A stretch of 64,000 nt of DNA from NCBI GenBank assembly GCA_025618425.1, contig CM046844.1, positions 4,093,177-4,157,176 on the forward strand. The letters are read 5' to 3'. This DNA is from Heliocidaris tuberculata. Lineage: Eukaryota; Echinodermata; Echinoidea; Camarodonta; Echinometridae. The translations under genes and the position numbers were made by a program. Under the pieces are notes generated by a model. That model saw nothing but the letters and a program-made list of their open reading frames with translations, was not told the origin of the DNA and searched no databases. This document shows positions 13,776 to 24,240 of this stretch, in pieces; the stretch's first letter is position 1, and every line of letters starts with the position of its first letter.

Positions 13776-14634
13776 GGTAAGTCTGGGTGGGGGCCGGGAG
13801 TTCAATTCCAAGTTTGCTATTAAAAAAAAAAAAAAATCAACAACAGAAAAGAAAAATAATTATATATATTTTTTAATTACTCAGAAGTTCCCACATATGG
13901 ATTCGTTTCTTGTGACACAGCTTAACCAAATTTGATTTCATATTCATTTTTCAACAGTGAATAATAAGTACGGTACGGCACGTATCTTCTCACTGTTTAT
14001 CATTTCACTTTTATTGTTGATTATTATAATTATATTAAAAATGGAAGGCACTGATTCGTCAATGCTGGTAAGTCGTCAAAATCCATATCATGAATACATT
14101 AACATACATGAATAAATTAAGTGTACTTGACCTCTCTCAATGCGCATGCTCGACGCTGACCCGCGATTTTGTTTTTGTGGCGTGAAGAGCATGTATGGAT
14201 GTTGGGAGCATCTTAAGAAATGAATAATTCATAGTATGTTAATGGGGGCTTCGGGCGCGTTCAAATCGTGTTCAAATGTCTCTGACAAAATGGCGGAGCT
14301 TTAGGGGCCTGGTTTGAATACGCAAAGGTTAACGCAATGCAATGCGCGCAGCCCTTGCAAGATGCTTAATTAAGGACAAAATAATTTTTTTTCTAACCTG
14401 TGATTTATGTTGAATTTAATACAAAAACATAAGCTCAAGTAATGGTGAAAATTGAGGAACTAGGTTTCATACAATTAATAATAATAATATTAAATGACTT
14501 TCTTTCGTGGGACACAAGGGTATATCGCACTCGCTTTGAAAATATTTCACTCGTCGTGCCGACTCGTGAAATATGATCATAGCTCGTGCGATATACCCCT
14601 GTATCCCACTCAAAGCCATTCAATATTATATAAA

Positions 14635-14936
14635 TAACACGACTATATTCCTCTTGAAATCCTCATAATTATTGCCTTATCGGTTTAATAACTGCCTTTT
14701 TTTTTTTCCTGTCGCTGCAGCAGCCTTGTTTTTTATAGCATGCTTGGAATTGTATTGGCGTGTTGACAGTTTTACATATTTTATATATAGTTATCATATT
14801 CCATCTCCTGCAATATATTTTCATTCATTATTTATGTACATTTCGATGTTACATTATAGTTCCTGTAAATGTTACTCATGTTTTCGTGTGAATGCTTCTT
14901 ATTCTTCTCCTTTCTCCTTCATCATTCTCACCTTCT

Positions 14937-14969
<33 letters not shown>

Positions 14970-15276
14970 CTCCATCTTTCTCTGTTTTCTTATTCACTCT
15001 TACCTTTTATCCTCTCCTTTTTCACGGTGATTATATTTTATCATTTCTGATATTGATTTCTAATATTCTTACTTAGTATGGCAATTTTAGATCATGACAA
15101 ACTTTGCAAATAATATTTCACTTGATATATCAGAAGTTAATGAGGATGAAAATGTTGCTATTTTAATCACTGTATAACATTTCAGCTGCGTTTGTATTGA
15201 GCATGAAGTGGCCTTTCCACAACACACTTAAATTTATGTATGCTGGCTAGACTGCATTCTCCCGTTGCAGGCTGTA
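14635..15276. other. Non-coding, no gene seen
   Basis: This holds AT-rich DNA with a CT microsatellite at about 14938-14972. The 134-codon open frame here is hydrophobic only because of the pyrimidine bias, and it has no recognisable domain or splice context. Confidence 0.55.
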
Positions 15277-16630
15277 CAGTGCGTATCAAAAATTTGTACA
15301 CACTTTGAAAATATAATCCGAAATCTTTATTTTACAATATCGACACGATTTTTTTTTTTTATACCGGTATGGGTGGGGGTCTGTTTCATCAGATGACACT
15401 ATGCGTAATGAAAATATATCACGCTTGAGTGAGTACTGCCTACTTTTGTAAAACTCCCTAGCTGTGCACACCCACATTGGCGTATATCGAAATTGATAAA
15501 GGGGAGAGAGACGGAGTCCTCCCAAGACAGGAGTTAAATGTATCTATACAGCCCCGTTCTTGTACAAGCATACTGAGCATAGCATGTTGCACTGTAATTT
15601 TTTTTTCTGTGCCTTCAAGAAGGAGCTACACCAGCTTCGCCCATCGCTGGATACGGCACTGCCCCCAACACACAAGAACCGCCACCATCATTGCAGGTGG
15701 TGTCTTTCCAGCACAAATCATCTGCATCAGTTCCCATTTTTGCCTGAAGATGCAAAATTGAATGCAATAACGGGAGGAGAACCCTAACATTTACATATCA
15801 TTTCCTTCTTCAAATTTCTTATTCCTCTTTAATACAAGACCCCAGAAACTCATATGACGAATAAGATTTTAAAGGAGAACCAAATCTATTGATTAAAACA
15901 ACGTTTTCTCCTTTCTTCAATTAACTCCATGTAAACGATATCATCATGGATTACAGTGCATCCTTTCTACATGCCCCAGAGGGTAACGCATCCTCAACTG
16001 GTTGGAGGAGATGGGGCAGGGAAAGAAATAGCATTATGGTAAAAACCGATTTTTTTTTTTTGATTTTTTTTTTGTGGGGGGGGGGTTGATTTTTTGATTT
16101 TTTTGATTTTTTTTTTAATCTCTCTTCTTGAAAAATGGAACATTTCAGGTCCATCTTCCTGTAATGCAATCAAATGGCATCCTTTCGACATGCTCCAGTC
16201 AAAAAAAAGAATTGTGTAGAAGGACATAATCTGCAATTTTTGTGGATATGTGTGTGTGTGCCCGTGGAAGGGAAGGGAATGGTGTGGGTGTGGGTAAGGT
16301 ATAGCAATAGACAAATTAAATAGCTTAGCATTAAGGATTGAATGATGTTCAAATTTATCATTGATGGTTAACAGAGAACATGCAGTTACTGCCTGATACG
16401 CACTTTGATAAAATTCAACACTGAGTCATTTTTGCGCAAACCATTTTTTATTTCGAACTTTACAAAAGTAGCCAGTACTCACTCAAGCATAAAATATTGT
16501 CATTACTCATAGTATCGTCCGATGAAACAGGCCCTCACCCATAATCGTATCAGAAAAAATCATGTTGATATTGTAAAACTATTATTTTGGAGAATATTTC
16601 CAAAGTGTGTACTTTTTTTTATACGCACTG
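15277..16630. mobile_element. Mariner-like TIR element, copy 1
   Basis: The element starts CAGTGCGTATCAAAAA and ends in its complement TTTTATACGCACTG. It is flanked by TA on both sides (15275-15276, 16631-16632), the Tc1/mariner target. Extended inverted arms include the paired motifs ACGCTTGAGTGAG (about 15421) and CACTCAAGCATAAA (about 16481), and GTCTGTTTCATCAGATGACA with its degenerate counterpart near 16516. No transposase frame is visible in the interior (15480-16390), so it is non-autonomous. Confidence 0.7.
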
Positions 16631-16632
16631 TA

Positions 16633-18985
16633 TAGTGCTCCGATGGTCGAAGTGCGAATTGCATGATTTGGTTGTTGCTGGGTCGGACGGCCTGGCAACC
16701 CATAATGTTTTGCTTTTTTCATCCTGTCCACTGCGGTGTGGCGGCTCGTGGCTGGTGGGTATAGTTGTTCATCATGGTCATAGTGCAGTCCTACAGCACA
16801 GACCGACAACAGACCAACAAAAATTTGCAAATTTTGCTATGTCGGGAACCGATGCAGGCCAGACAACAAACCGATGATTCCGAATTGACCTGGTACACAG
16901 CCCAATTGCATCCTGCCAGATCCCCGCATTCATCCCGACAGTCGGATTTTTTTTTAAAATGCAGCTCATCTAGTCTTTTGGTCTGTATATTTTTAGATCT
17001 CAAGGTGTAAAGATCACCATTGCACAGCCAAGAGGCGTAGCGTTGGTTCAGCCATTTAGGGGAAAACATCTTCATGTGGTAAATAAAATGGAAGAGAACA
17101 AGGCATTCTTGTCTTTTTTTTCACGTTATCTCTCCCCCCCCCCCCCTCTCTCTCTCTCTCTCTTCATTTATCCCCCCCCCCCCCCCACTTTCTATGGGGA
17201 GTAGTGGGGACGCATGTACCCTCTAGTCTTCGCAAATATAGCAGGGGCATGCACATAATGTGTATCATTGTAGTGTTACGTGTAAATAAGGAAGGAAATC
17301 GCTTCATAGAATGAAAACTGTGTGTTGTCCTGATTATTTGACTGTGCGAAGCAAGCAAGCAAACGCAGAAATATTTTGTAAGGTTCCAACTTTAAAGTTT
17401 GGAAACTAGTTAGTTTTTGTTGTTGTTGTTGTTGTTTATTTGTTTGTTTGCTTTGTTTTTGTTTTTGTTTTTTGAAATAGTAACCATATCTTAATGCGGG
17501 AGCTGAGCACCCGAACTGCAATATTGTTTTTTGTTTGTTTGTTTATTTTTTATCTATTTTTTTTTTAATATAGTGGTACAGAAATTGAGATTTGTTTTGG
17601 TTTTGATGGAAAGTTCGTTTGCCTTCTTGCACTGCCCACATTCTATTGTTAGTACATTTCAGTTGCCAGCGTTTCTGGGTCAGGCTGGCGTTCTGGTATG
17701 TGGATGGGTGATACGGCAAACATTGGTAAATTTCTCAAAGATATTTGGTAAGGTTATAAATAATAGCATGGTGGAGTTCTTTACTGGGCAGAGCTGTTGC
17801 TGGGTGGTTTGAGGCTGTCTGGGATTTACTGATGTTAATGTACGGGATTATATGATGGTGATTGGGTTTGGGGAATGAATAATTTGTACTGAATTGGAAA
17901 TTGCAGACAGTCCAGCTCAAAATAATTATTTCTTTTTGAAATATTTATTTCAGGGTTGCTGTTTTCCGGCTTGCTTGCGTGCTTCGGAGTTTTTGGAAGA
18001 GCGAGAAAAGGGGGACAGGTGAGAGACATGCCAAGAGAGATTCAGAGAGAGGGAGAGAGAGAGTGTGTGCGTGTGGGTGTGTGTGTGTGAAAGGAAGGTG
18101 CAAGAGGCATTGAGACATGAGAATTGCGGAAGGAAAACAGTGAGAGAGAACAGGTGAAAGAAATAAGTGAGCGACGAGAAGAGTGTGAGGTACGAAAGAC
18201 GTAGGAGTGAAATGAGAGAGAGCAGAAGAGAGAGAGAGAGCTGCGCAAGTGCGAAGAGAACAATGGCAAGTCGGAAAACTCAACTTTGAAAGTCAAATTC
18301 GCGGTTAATTAAGTCCTATTTATCATGTATTAATTATAGGTAGGATTAATTTAACCCATGGCGTCGTGGTGATCCGCCCTTTCGGAGGTTTGCCATGCGG
18401 TATTCTTGTATTCTTGTATTCTTGTTTTCCTCTGCCAGTTTAATACTTAGCCATGCAACTTTAAGTTTTTGTCGATACTCGGTCGCCCATCCCAGAGATA
18501 TAGGATGATTCTTACTGATTCTTCAACTTGGCTAAATTCTGTTTTGTTAATAAATTCTACTTCACAACTCATTCAGTTTTTGTGTGCTGTAATCCTTCGT
18601 TTCCGTCGTCTTCCATTACAACGCGTATAAGCGAGGTGGTAGGCGGCCACCGGCCACCTCGCCGGACTGTGCCGTTACATTAATTTTTTAAAAACATTTT
18701 TCAGCTTATTTCTTCTGATGCATTTTACCTGCAGATAAAAAAATAGCAAGTGGACACTGCATCGAGCATTAAGAGTTCACTTCTTCCCCAATGCGGCGGA
18801 ACCATTAACAAAATCTAGGAAAAAATTATAGAAGAGGAATTTAGCCAGGCAACCAAGCCAAGCAATGATTTCTTTCAAATGTTGAACCTTTGAAAATTTT
18901 TATTAAAAGATAACATAAAACTTTATTCTATATTTGAAAAAAAATGTCCGATGTCTTATGTACTATAGAATGTACTATGTAATCT
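16633..18985. other. Mostly non-coding; one weak Cys-rich frame and simple repeats
   Basis: The stretch contains a minus-strand Cys-rich open frame (16791-17075, see separate entry), poly-C tracts at 17133-17190, TTG/TTTG repeats at 17416-17470, and GA/GT-rich DNA at 18030-18240. There is also a run of GTATTCTT units near 18400 and a short GC-rich hairpin at about 18633-18664 (GCGAGGTGG / CCACCTCGC). No intact gene is seen. Confidence 0.5.
16791..17075 (-). CDS. Weak candidate exon fragment with PAN/apple-like Cys spacing
   Basis: One minus-strand frame has the spacing DCRDECGDLAGCNWAVYQVN followed by two more cysteines, reminiscent of PAN/apple domains. There is no clear splice acceptor or donor, the overlapping plus-strand frame is equally long, and no companion exon is nearby. 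It could be a decayed exon or chance. I do not assign a function. Confidence 0.15.
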   Translation of the reverse strand: MKMFSPKWLNQRYASWLCNGDLYTLRSKNIQTKRLDELHFKKKSDCRDECGDLAGCNWAVYQVNSESSVCCLACIGSRHSKICKFLLVCCRSVL

Positions 18986-18989
18986 AGTA

Positions 18990-19790
18990 TGGACGAATTC
19001 CAAATGTCTGAATGACTCGATTTTAAGATATCAAAAAAAAGCTATACGTATATGTACTGGTTCTCACTACAGGGACCATAGTGCCCCTTTGTTCCTAAAA
19101 TTAAATACCCTCAAAATATCAGATATAAACTTTCTGCAGACTGCAATGTTTATGTTTCATCTTTTCAATGGCCGATTGCCACCTACTCTGACCGCCCTTT
19201 TTAAGCAAAATAAAGATGAACATTCCTATCCAACTAGGCAGTCGAATAAATTTCATTTATCCAACCCAAAAACTGCCACTGCGCATAAATCAGTTATACA
19301 TACTGGTCCTGACATATGGAACTCGCTACCCTTGGATAATATGAATCTTCACTCTGAGTTTGCATTTAAAGCAGCTGTCAAGAGAATGCTGCTTTCCCAA
19401 TATACTATTTAATTCATGAATGTATTTTCAACTCATTATTCTTACTTCTCGCATATCAATGCATATTCACGTACGTACTTTGTAATCGCATGTGCAGCCA
19501 TCTGTAACTCTTTATCCTCATTCTTTCTTTTCTCTCTCTCTCTCTCTTTCCTTCTCTCTTCAGTCTCTATCCACCTTTCTTCCTTTCTTCGTCCTGTTCT
19601 GCATCACCAGGACCCCCCCCCCCCCTAGTAAGATTGTATTTAATTGTAAGGGCTCACAAGGCGTCAAGCTCTGCTTATCTTGGAGTCCAAGTTCTGTTAG
19701 AAATAAGTTTCTGTGATCATACATGTAAACTGTATACTATGTACTTGTACTTCTATTCAGAACTGAATAAATGAATGAATGAATGAAAAA
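18990..19790 (+). mobile_element. 5'-truncated non-LTR retrotransposon (LINE) 3' end
   Basis: The 19089-19412 frame and codons just upstream read as the C-terminal part of a CR1/Jockey-type reverse transcriptase polyprotein. Marks are the LQKKAIRICTGSHYRDHSAPLF-like motif around 19030-19090, the YPTRQSN basic patch, and HTGPDIWNSLP, a very common motif near the end of such proteins. A stop at 19410 is followed by a 3' untranslated stretch that ends in tandem TGAA units and an A run at 19765-19793, the usual LINE tail. The reverse-transcriptase core is missing, so this is a dead 5'-truncated copy. The CT and C tracts at 19530-19625 lie inside it. Confidence 0.65.
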
Positions 19791-19793
19791 AAA

Positions 19794-20985
19794 CGCAAGA
19801 AAAATAATATCATGTTGTTCGTCAATTTTGAACCTTTTTTAAATTCCATTTATATACTGGTATAGCCAGTATTGTGGCCTGAAACTAAGAGATCCTGAAG
19901 CAATATGATTATGGGAGGGAGCAAAACGACCGAGTTTTATTTAAAGATTTCGCATTTTGAATCTGATAAAGGTAAATTTCTAATGCATTTTACCCTGCTG
20001 ACTGGAAGTGAATAATACTTAAGTATACTTTTCTTTTTCTCCCCTTCTGTTTCTTTCTTTTGCTTTTTTGCGCCCCTTCAAGTACCACCTGAGGCATGTG
20101 CCCCCTGCTACCCCTCCTAGAAATCTGGGGGTGTTGCAGCACCCTCAGCAACAACAACAAAAAACTGACCCATCAGGCCCAACGGAAGGGTTCCAGCTTG
20201 GGGGGCACACAGTCTTGGCGGCCCACCTCAAACGGGTAAAGGTCATATCTCCCTGCACAAACACTTAATACCTGCATACAGCCCTACCTAAACCTAAACC
20301 AGGTCTGCAGGTGGGCTGATGTACACGAAGTCCATGAGTGTTAAGTCTGGAGATATTGGGGGTCATTCCACAGGAGCTGTTTAGCATTAGCTTCAAATTC
20401 AAATTCAAATTCAGTTCAATTCACTTGTATTTGATCTCGACTAAAAGTCCGAAGACTAACAATGCGAGTTTACAAACATGTCATAAATTCAACTGTTATT
20501 ATAAGAAACAACAACAAAAGCCCCTTGCCTGATTTAAAATAACTCAATTATCATTACAAAAGGCTTTTTTGCTCATTGTGCAGTCTCATCCAAATCAGAC
20601 AAGGCATTGTTGATGTTGGCGCAAATGGGTTTTCACCCTGACACATTAATTGTTCCTATCCAGTAAATTCATTACTGATTCTCCACAAATGTGGTTTCAA
20701 ATAAAACTGGAAGAGTTATTCTATCTAACTGTGGTGCAAGAACTATGATATTTCTATCATAATTTTACTATAAGCACTTTAAAAAGTGTAACATTTTTTC
20801 TGACTCGCACTGTAGAGTGCTTACTCGTTATAGCTCTAGATCATTACATTTTGCCGTTTATGCCATGAGAGGAAGGGGCATAATTGATTTTTTCCAACCC
20901 CTTCACAGAAGTTCCTTCCCCCTTCCTCTCCCTTTGCGTTACGCGCGCCTAAAACAGACATACTTTGTTCATTGTTAAGAAAGAC
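19794..20985. other. Non-coding, no gene seen
   Basis: This is AT-rich sequence with CAA-type short repeats near 20148 and 20505 and a tandem CAAATT at about 20394-20412. The open frames are short and have no domain or splice support. Confidence 0.5.
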
Positions 20986-20999
20986 AGCATCATTATGCG

Positions 21000-22330
21000 A
21001 GGGGCGAGTGAGAAAATTAAGATTTTGAAATGTTGGAAGTTAAGATTTTACAGCACTAAAAAGCCGTATCCGGACAACTACCCCCTGGACAATTACCCCC
21101 CGGACAACCACCCCCCGGAAAACCACCCCCTGGACGACTACCCCCTAGGACAACTACCCCCCAGGACAACTACCCCCCAGGACAACTACCCCCCAGGACA
21201 ATTACCCCCCAGGACAACTACCCCCAGGACAATTACCCCCCGGACAACTACCCCCCGAACGACTACCCCCTGGACAGCTACCCCCGGAAAAATTGTCCTG
21301 GGGGTAATTGTCCTGGGGGTAGATGTCCTAGGGGGGTAGTCATCCAGGGGGTGGTTTTCCGGGGGGTAGTTGTCCGGGGGGTAGTTGTCTAGGGGGTAGT
21401 TGTCCTAGAATCCTAAAAAGCTTATCCATCACTGTACTGCATATGTATCACATCCAGTATTGATTGTCTTGCGAGTGGACTAATTTGCTATATCCCTTCA
21501 CACATCTTGGGTCTTACAATGTAATATTATTAACAAAACATCTATTGAAATGCGAGAAAGTGTAGCGATCGAGTTTTTCCATTTTGAAACTACGTACATG
21601 TATTTTAGAGGACAAGAAATATTTCATTTGTTAAACTGCAAAATAGTTGATGTCAAAAAACATTAATTTGTTTTGTTTTGTTTTGTAAGGAGGACAGGAA
21701 AAACGTCCTTGCCTCCCCCCTTTTTTTGCAGGGAGAAACTCCCCCCCCCCCCCCCCGCCGATTTGGGGCCTTGTGGTATAGACAGGGTTTGTAAAGTCCA
21801 TTAATCTTCAAGGGAGCATAGCGACCAAGCGATTTTTATTATATTAGTTAGGAATGTTGAAACTTTGTATTCTAAAGCAAAAGAAAGGTATTTATACATA
21901 AAAAAAAAAATTCTAATAATTTCTTTTTTTCTTGTTAGGGGGCCCATTGAGAGGGCAAAATCTATTACTACAAATAACAGACTGCAATAAATCTGCAAAT
22001 TTATGGGGCAAAACTTTACCCTTCCCTTGTCTTTTTGCGAAACTGATAGTAGAAAATACACTACTACTATCTGAATGTATATTTAAGGGAGCATAAAGAC
22101 AACGACTTTGTGATAAAATTTAAATGGAACCTCGCCTTTTAAAGCACTTCAAAGCTGACTGCTTTATCGTCATCATGGTCACAGGACGAGGACTAGGGGC
22201 AAAACTACCCCCCCCCTCCCCCTAGATGGCCTTATATAATGATAGACAGGGATTATAAATGTACAAGAATCATTGCGTCTATATTAATATACGAGGGAGC
22301 GTAGGGACCGAGTGAGAACATTTTGAAAGT
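21000..22330 (+). repeat. Diverged tandem repeat, about five units
   Basis: A motif like GGGAGCRTAGCGACCRAGTGA recurs at about 21000, 21553, 21811, 22087 and 22294, each followed by ATTTTGAAA-like sequence. Two units are preceded by a C-rich tract plus a GATAGACAGGG-type stretch (about 21777 and 22240). Spacings are about 207-276 bp, except for the first, which becomes about 203 bp when the 345-bp minisatellite at 21072-21416 is subtracted. Confidence 0.5.
21072..21416. repeat. Inverted minisatellite with hairpin potential
   Basis: About 15 copies of a 14-16-bp unit, GGACAACTACCCCCC with variants, run from 21072 to about 21285. They are followed without a real spacer by about nine units in the opposite orientation, GGGGGTAGTTGTCC, to 21416. 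The two blocks can pair into one long GC-rich stem. The 124-codon open frame across it is only Asn-Tyr-Pro-Pro repeats and is not a gene. Confidence 0.85.
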
Positions 22331-22387
22331 TTGCATGTTAGAGTACTTATAAGCTTATTATACATCGCTGTAATGCATCATTATTTT

Positions 22388-22560
22388 TTGCCGTCTCCGT
22401 GGTCTAGTGGTTAAGGCATTAGCGTTCTAAGCCAGTGACCCGGGTTCGATTACCGGCGGAGACATTTGTTCACCCCGGCTTTGCAAAGATCTAAGAGGAC
22501 AGCTCTGGGAACTTTCATTTAAACTACGCAACCATTATTCTCTCATTTTCATTTTCTCAC

Positions 22561-22606
<46 letters not shown>
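22388..22606 (+). mobile_element. tRNA-derived SINE (Arg-TCT-like head) with AT tail
   Basis: The first 74 bases resemble a tRNA. GTCTCCG pairs with CGGAGAC as acceptor stem, GGTCTAGTGGTTAAGGC is the A box, GGGTTCGATTACC is the B box, and the anticodon-loop position reads GTTCTAA. A related body follows (GGACAGCTCTGGGAACTTT, then CGCAACCATTATTCTCTCAT), also found at 32515-32650 and, reversed, at 39485-39672 and 39905-40092. The copy ends in a 40-bp AT microsatellite. The shared body shows it is a SINE rather than a free tRNA gene. The anticodon stem contains mismatches. Confidence 0.8.
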
Positions 22607-22611
<5 letters not shown>

Positions 22612-22734
22612 ATATATATGACCCATAAGCTCCCTTTGGTGTACTGATTTGATTAATCAGGTTACCCAGGATTGTATCATTAAAAAATGGCTTTTCCGAC
22701 GAGGACACGCTTGGGGGACATTCCTGTGCGATAC

Positions 22735-22863
22735 CTGGGGAGCGTTATGTCAGTGATTTTAACTGACAAATTTGCTCTCAGCCAATCAGATGCAAGGATT
22801 TCAGTAGCTTATAACAGTTGTCGGTAAAAATCACTGACAAAACGCTTGATGAAACGCTCCCCT
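22735..22863. mobile_element. Small hairpin MITE, copy 1
   Basis: The ends GGGGAGCGTT / AACGCTCCCC and inner arms around GTCAGTGATTTT form an imperfect hairpin. The core CAAGGATTTCAGTAGCTTAT is shared, in reverse complement, with the element at 31510-31660, although the termini differ. Confidence 0.6.
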
Positions 22864-23054
22864 GATCGACTTCTTCTCTACCATCCAGTCCTTAAGCATA
22901 ATCCTAGAAAACTCTGACACTGCTGGTCGGGAGGTCCTGGATATCGGTTATCGAGAGACTCAGATAAACTACCTGTTTCACAGATGCAAGCAACCAGTAT
23001 CAGAGGCATTATTGACCTGGAAGGGAACCGTTGAAGACCTATATAGGTAATCTA

Positions 23055-24240
23055 CAATGCGTCCCAGAAAAAAATTAAGAGTCAGAAAAAATTTTCCCAA
23101 GATAAAATTTTCAAAATATTTGAAGCAAAATTTCACACTTGTGGATAACTAAGGGTCTCTTCTATTGAATGACACCTATATTTATATAATATTGAAAGGC
23201 CTTGAGTGGGATACAAGGATATATCGCACGAGCTATGAGCATATTTCACGAGTCGGCACGACGAGTGAAATATTTTCAAAGCGAGTGCGATATATCCTTG
23301 TGTCCCACGAAAGAAAAGCCATTCAATATTATTATTATTAATTGTATGATACCTAGTTCCTCAATTTTCACCATTACATGTCCTTATGTTTTTTGTATTG
23401 ACTTCGACATAAAACAAAGGTAGAAAAAACATTTTTGTCCTTACCCAAGCATCTTGCAAGAGCTGCGCGCATACTTCCATTGTCTTAACCTTTGCGTATT
23501 TAAGCGCGTATTCACTTCTTTACGCGTCACGCGCACCCCAAACCATGAGATATGGAGATATATTGCACGGTCATCCGGGTACTTTTACAGAAACCATGAG
23601 ATATTGTTTTAAAATTGCACGGTCATCCGGGTACTCTTGCGCAAACCATGAGATAGGCCAATTTTTCTGGTCGCCTGAAAACCCTTCATACAAATAATAA
23701 TGCGATATATTTACTCTCGAAAGAGCAAGGCCACTTTTGTGAAAAGGTGAAAAATCAAGCCTTTCGTTCTCTGTATGTACGACCTCATCGACCTTTCTCT
23801 GCTTCAGGGAGCAATAAACTACTTTATCGAGTGTTTTTGAAATGTCAATTTATGTCAGCTTTTAATTCATAGCCTGATAGCAGGATTTCTCAGTCAACCA
23901 TAAGTTTCTGAAGGTAGAAGTCGGGACATACAGAGAACGAAGTCTATTGTTCCATAAATTGACTTTAAAGATCAGAATATGAAAATGTTTAAACCTGTCC
24001 AAACTCAACATTACTGATATCAGTCAGAACCAATACAAATTTTTTCAAACATGGATTTTGCACCATTTCATAGCAATGGATTTTGCTCACTCAAGCGTAA
24101 AATATCATTAGATGTTCTGGTGTCATTTGATAGGAGAGACCCTCAGCTATCCATGGGTATGAATATTTCATGAACAAATTTTAAAATGTTCATTTGAGGA
24201 GATATTTTCCAACTGTCAACTTTTTTCTGGGACGCGCAAT
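23055..24240. mobile_element. Mariner-like TIR element, copy 2, with a nested element A
   Basis: The left end CAATGCGTCCCAGAAAAAA pairs with the right end CTTTTTTCTGGGACGCGCAAT. Inner arms include GGGTCTCTTCTATTGAATGA (about 23154), the matching GATAGGAGAGACC (about 24130), and CACTCAAGCGTAAAAT (about 24084). No transposase is seen. A complete element A sits inside at 23181-23700. Confidence 0.7.
23181..23700 (+). mobile_element. Element A, solo intact copy (reference copy)
   Basis: This is the cleanest monomer. The first part (about 23190-23330) is a foldback hairpin whose two arms run from ATTGAAAGGCCTTGAGTGGG to the complementary CCATTCAAT and contain GGATATATCGCACGAGC / GCGAGTGCGATATATCC. 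The second part (about 23520-23690) holds a tandem pair of about 50-bp units built on CATGAGATAT and GCACGGTCATCCGGGTAC. It is non-coding. Its open frames recur in every copy simply because the DNA does. Other copies lie in 1372-14634, 45781-48755 and 48772-49290. Confidence 0.8.

Larger units (their letters stand above)
8226..14311 (-). mobile_element. Non-autonomous hAT-like element, copy 2 (right arm, inverted)
   Basis: This is the same element as 1630-7428 in reverse orientation: it starts CATAGACATATTAAATAG and ends GGGGCCTG. It has its own, different 8-bp duplication, GTTTGAAT (8218-8225 and 14312-14319). It is 6086 bp long. Removing the 261-bp MITE at 10879-11139 and its duplication leaves about 5.8 kb, nearly the length of copy 1. 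The different target duplications show two separate insertions rather than duplication of one locus. No coding region is seen; open frames in the two arms mirror each other and run through purine or pyrimidine repeats. Confidence 0.75.
1372..14634 (-). mobile_element. Head-to-tail dimer of element A disrupted by two large insertions
   Basis: Reading along the plus strand, reverse-orientation pieces of the 520-bp element A occur at 1372-1629, 7429-7687, 7690-8225 and 14312-14634. Comparison with uninterrupted copies (23181-23700, 48772-49290) shows these are two complete monomers in tandem. Monomer 1 is split at its internal site by the 5.8-kb insertion 1630-7428. Monomer 2 is split by the insertion 8226-14311 and also by a small foldback insertion at about 7830-8165. 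The dimer state matches a second independent dimer at 45781-49290. No coding capacity is seen. Confidence 0.75.

Noticed and set aside
16306..16322. ATAGACAAATTAAATAG, matching the right tip of the large hAT-like element
   Set aside because: Seventeen AT-rich bases without an 8-bp duplication or a partner end are not enough to call another copy.
18350..18690. Possible solo LTR ending GCCGTTACA with an internal AATAAA
   Set aside because: No matching second LTR, target duplication or internal domain was found, so the call cannot be supported.
20965..21339. A 124-codon open frame rich in Asn-Tyr-Pro-Pro
   Set aside because: It is a translation of the 14-16-bp minisatellite; no splice sites, no domain, and the array inverts within the frame's end.
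22388..22462. Free tRNA-Arg gene
   Set aside because: The tRNA-like part is joined to a body shared by four other copies and has anticodon-stem mismatches, so it is a SINE head.
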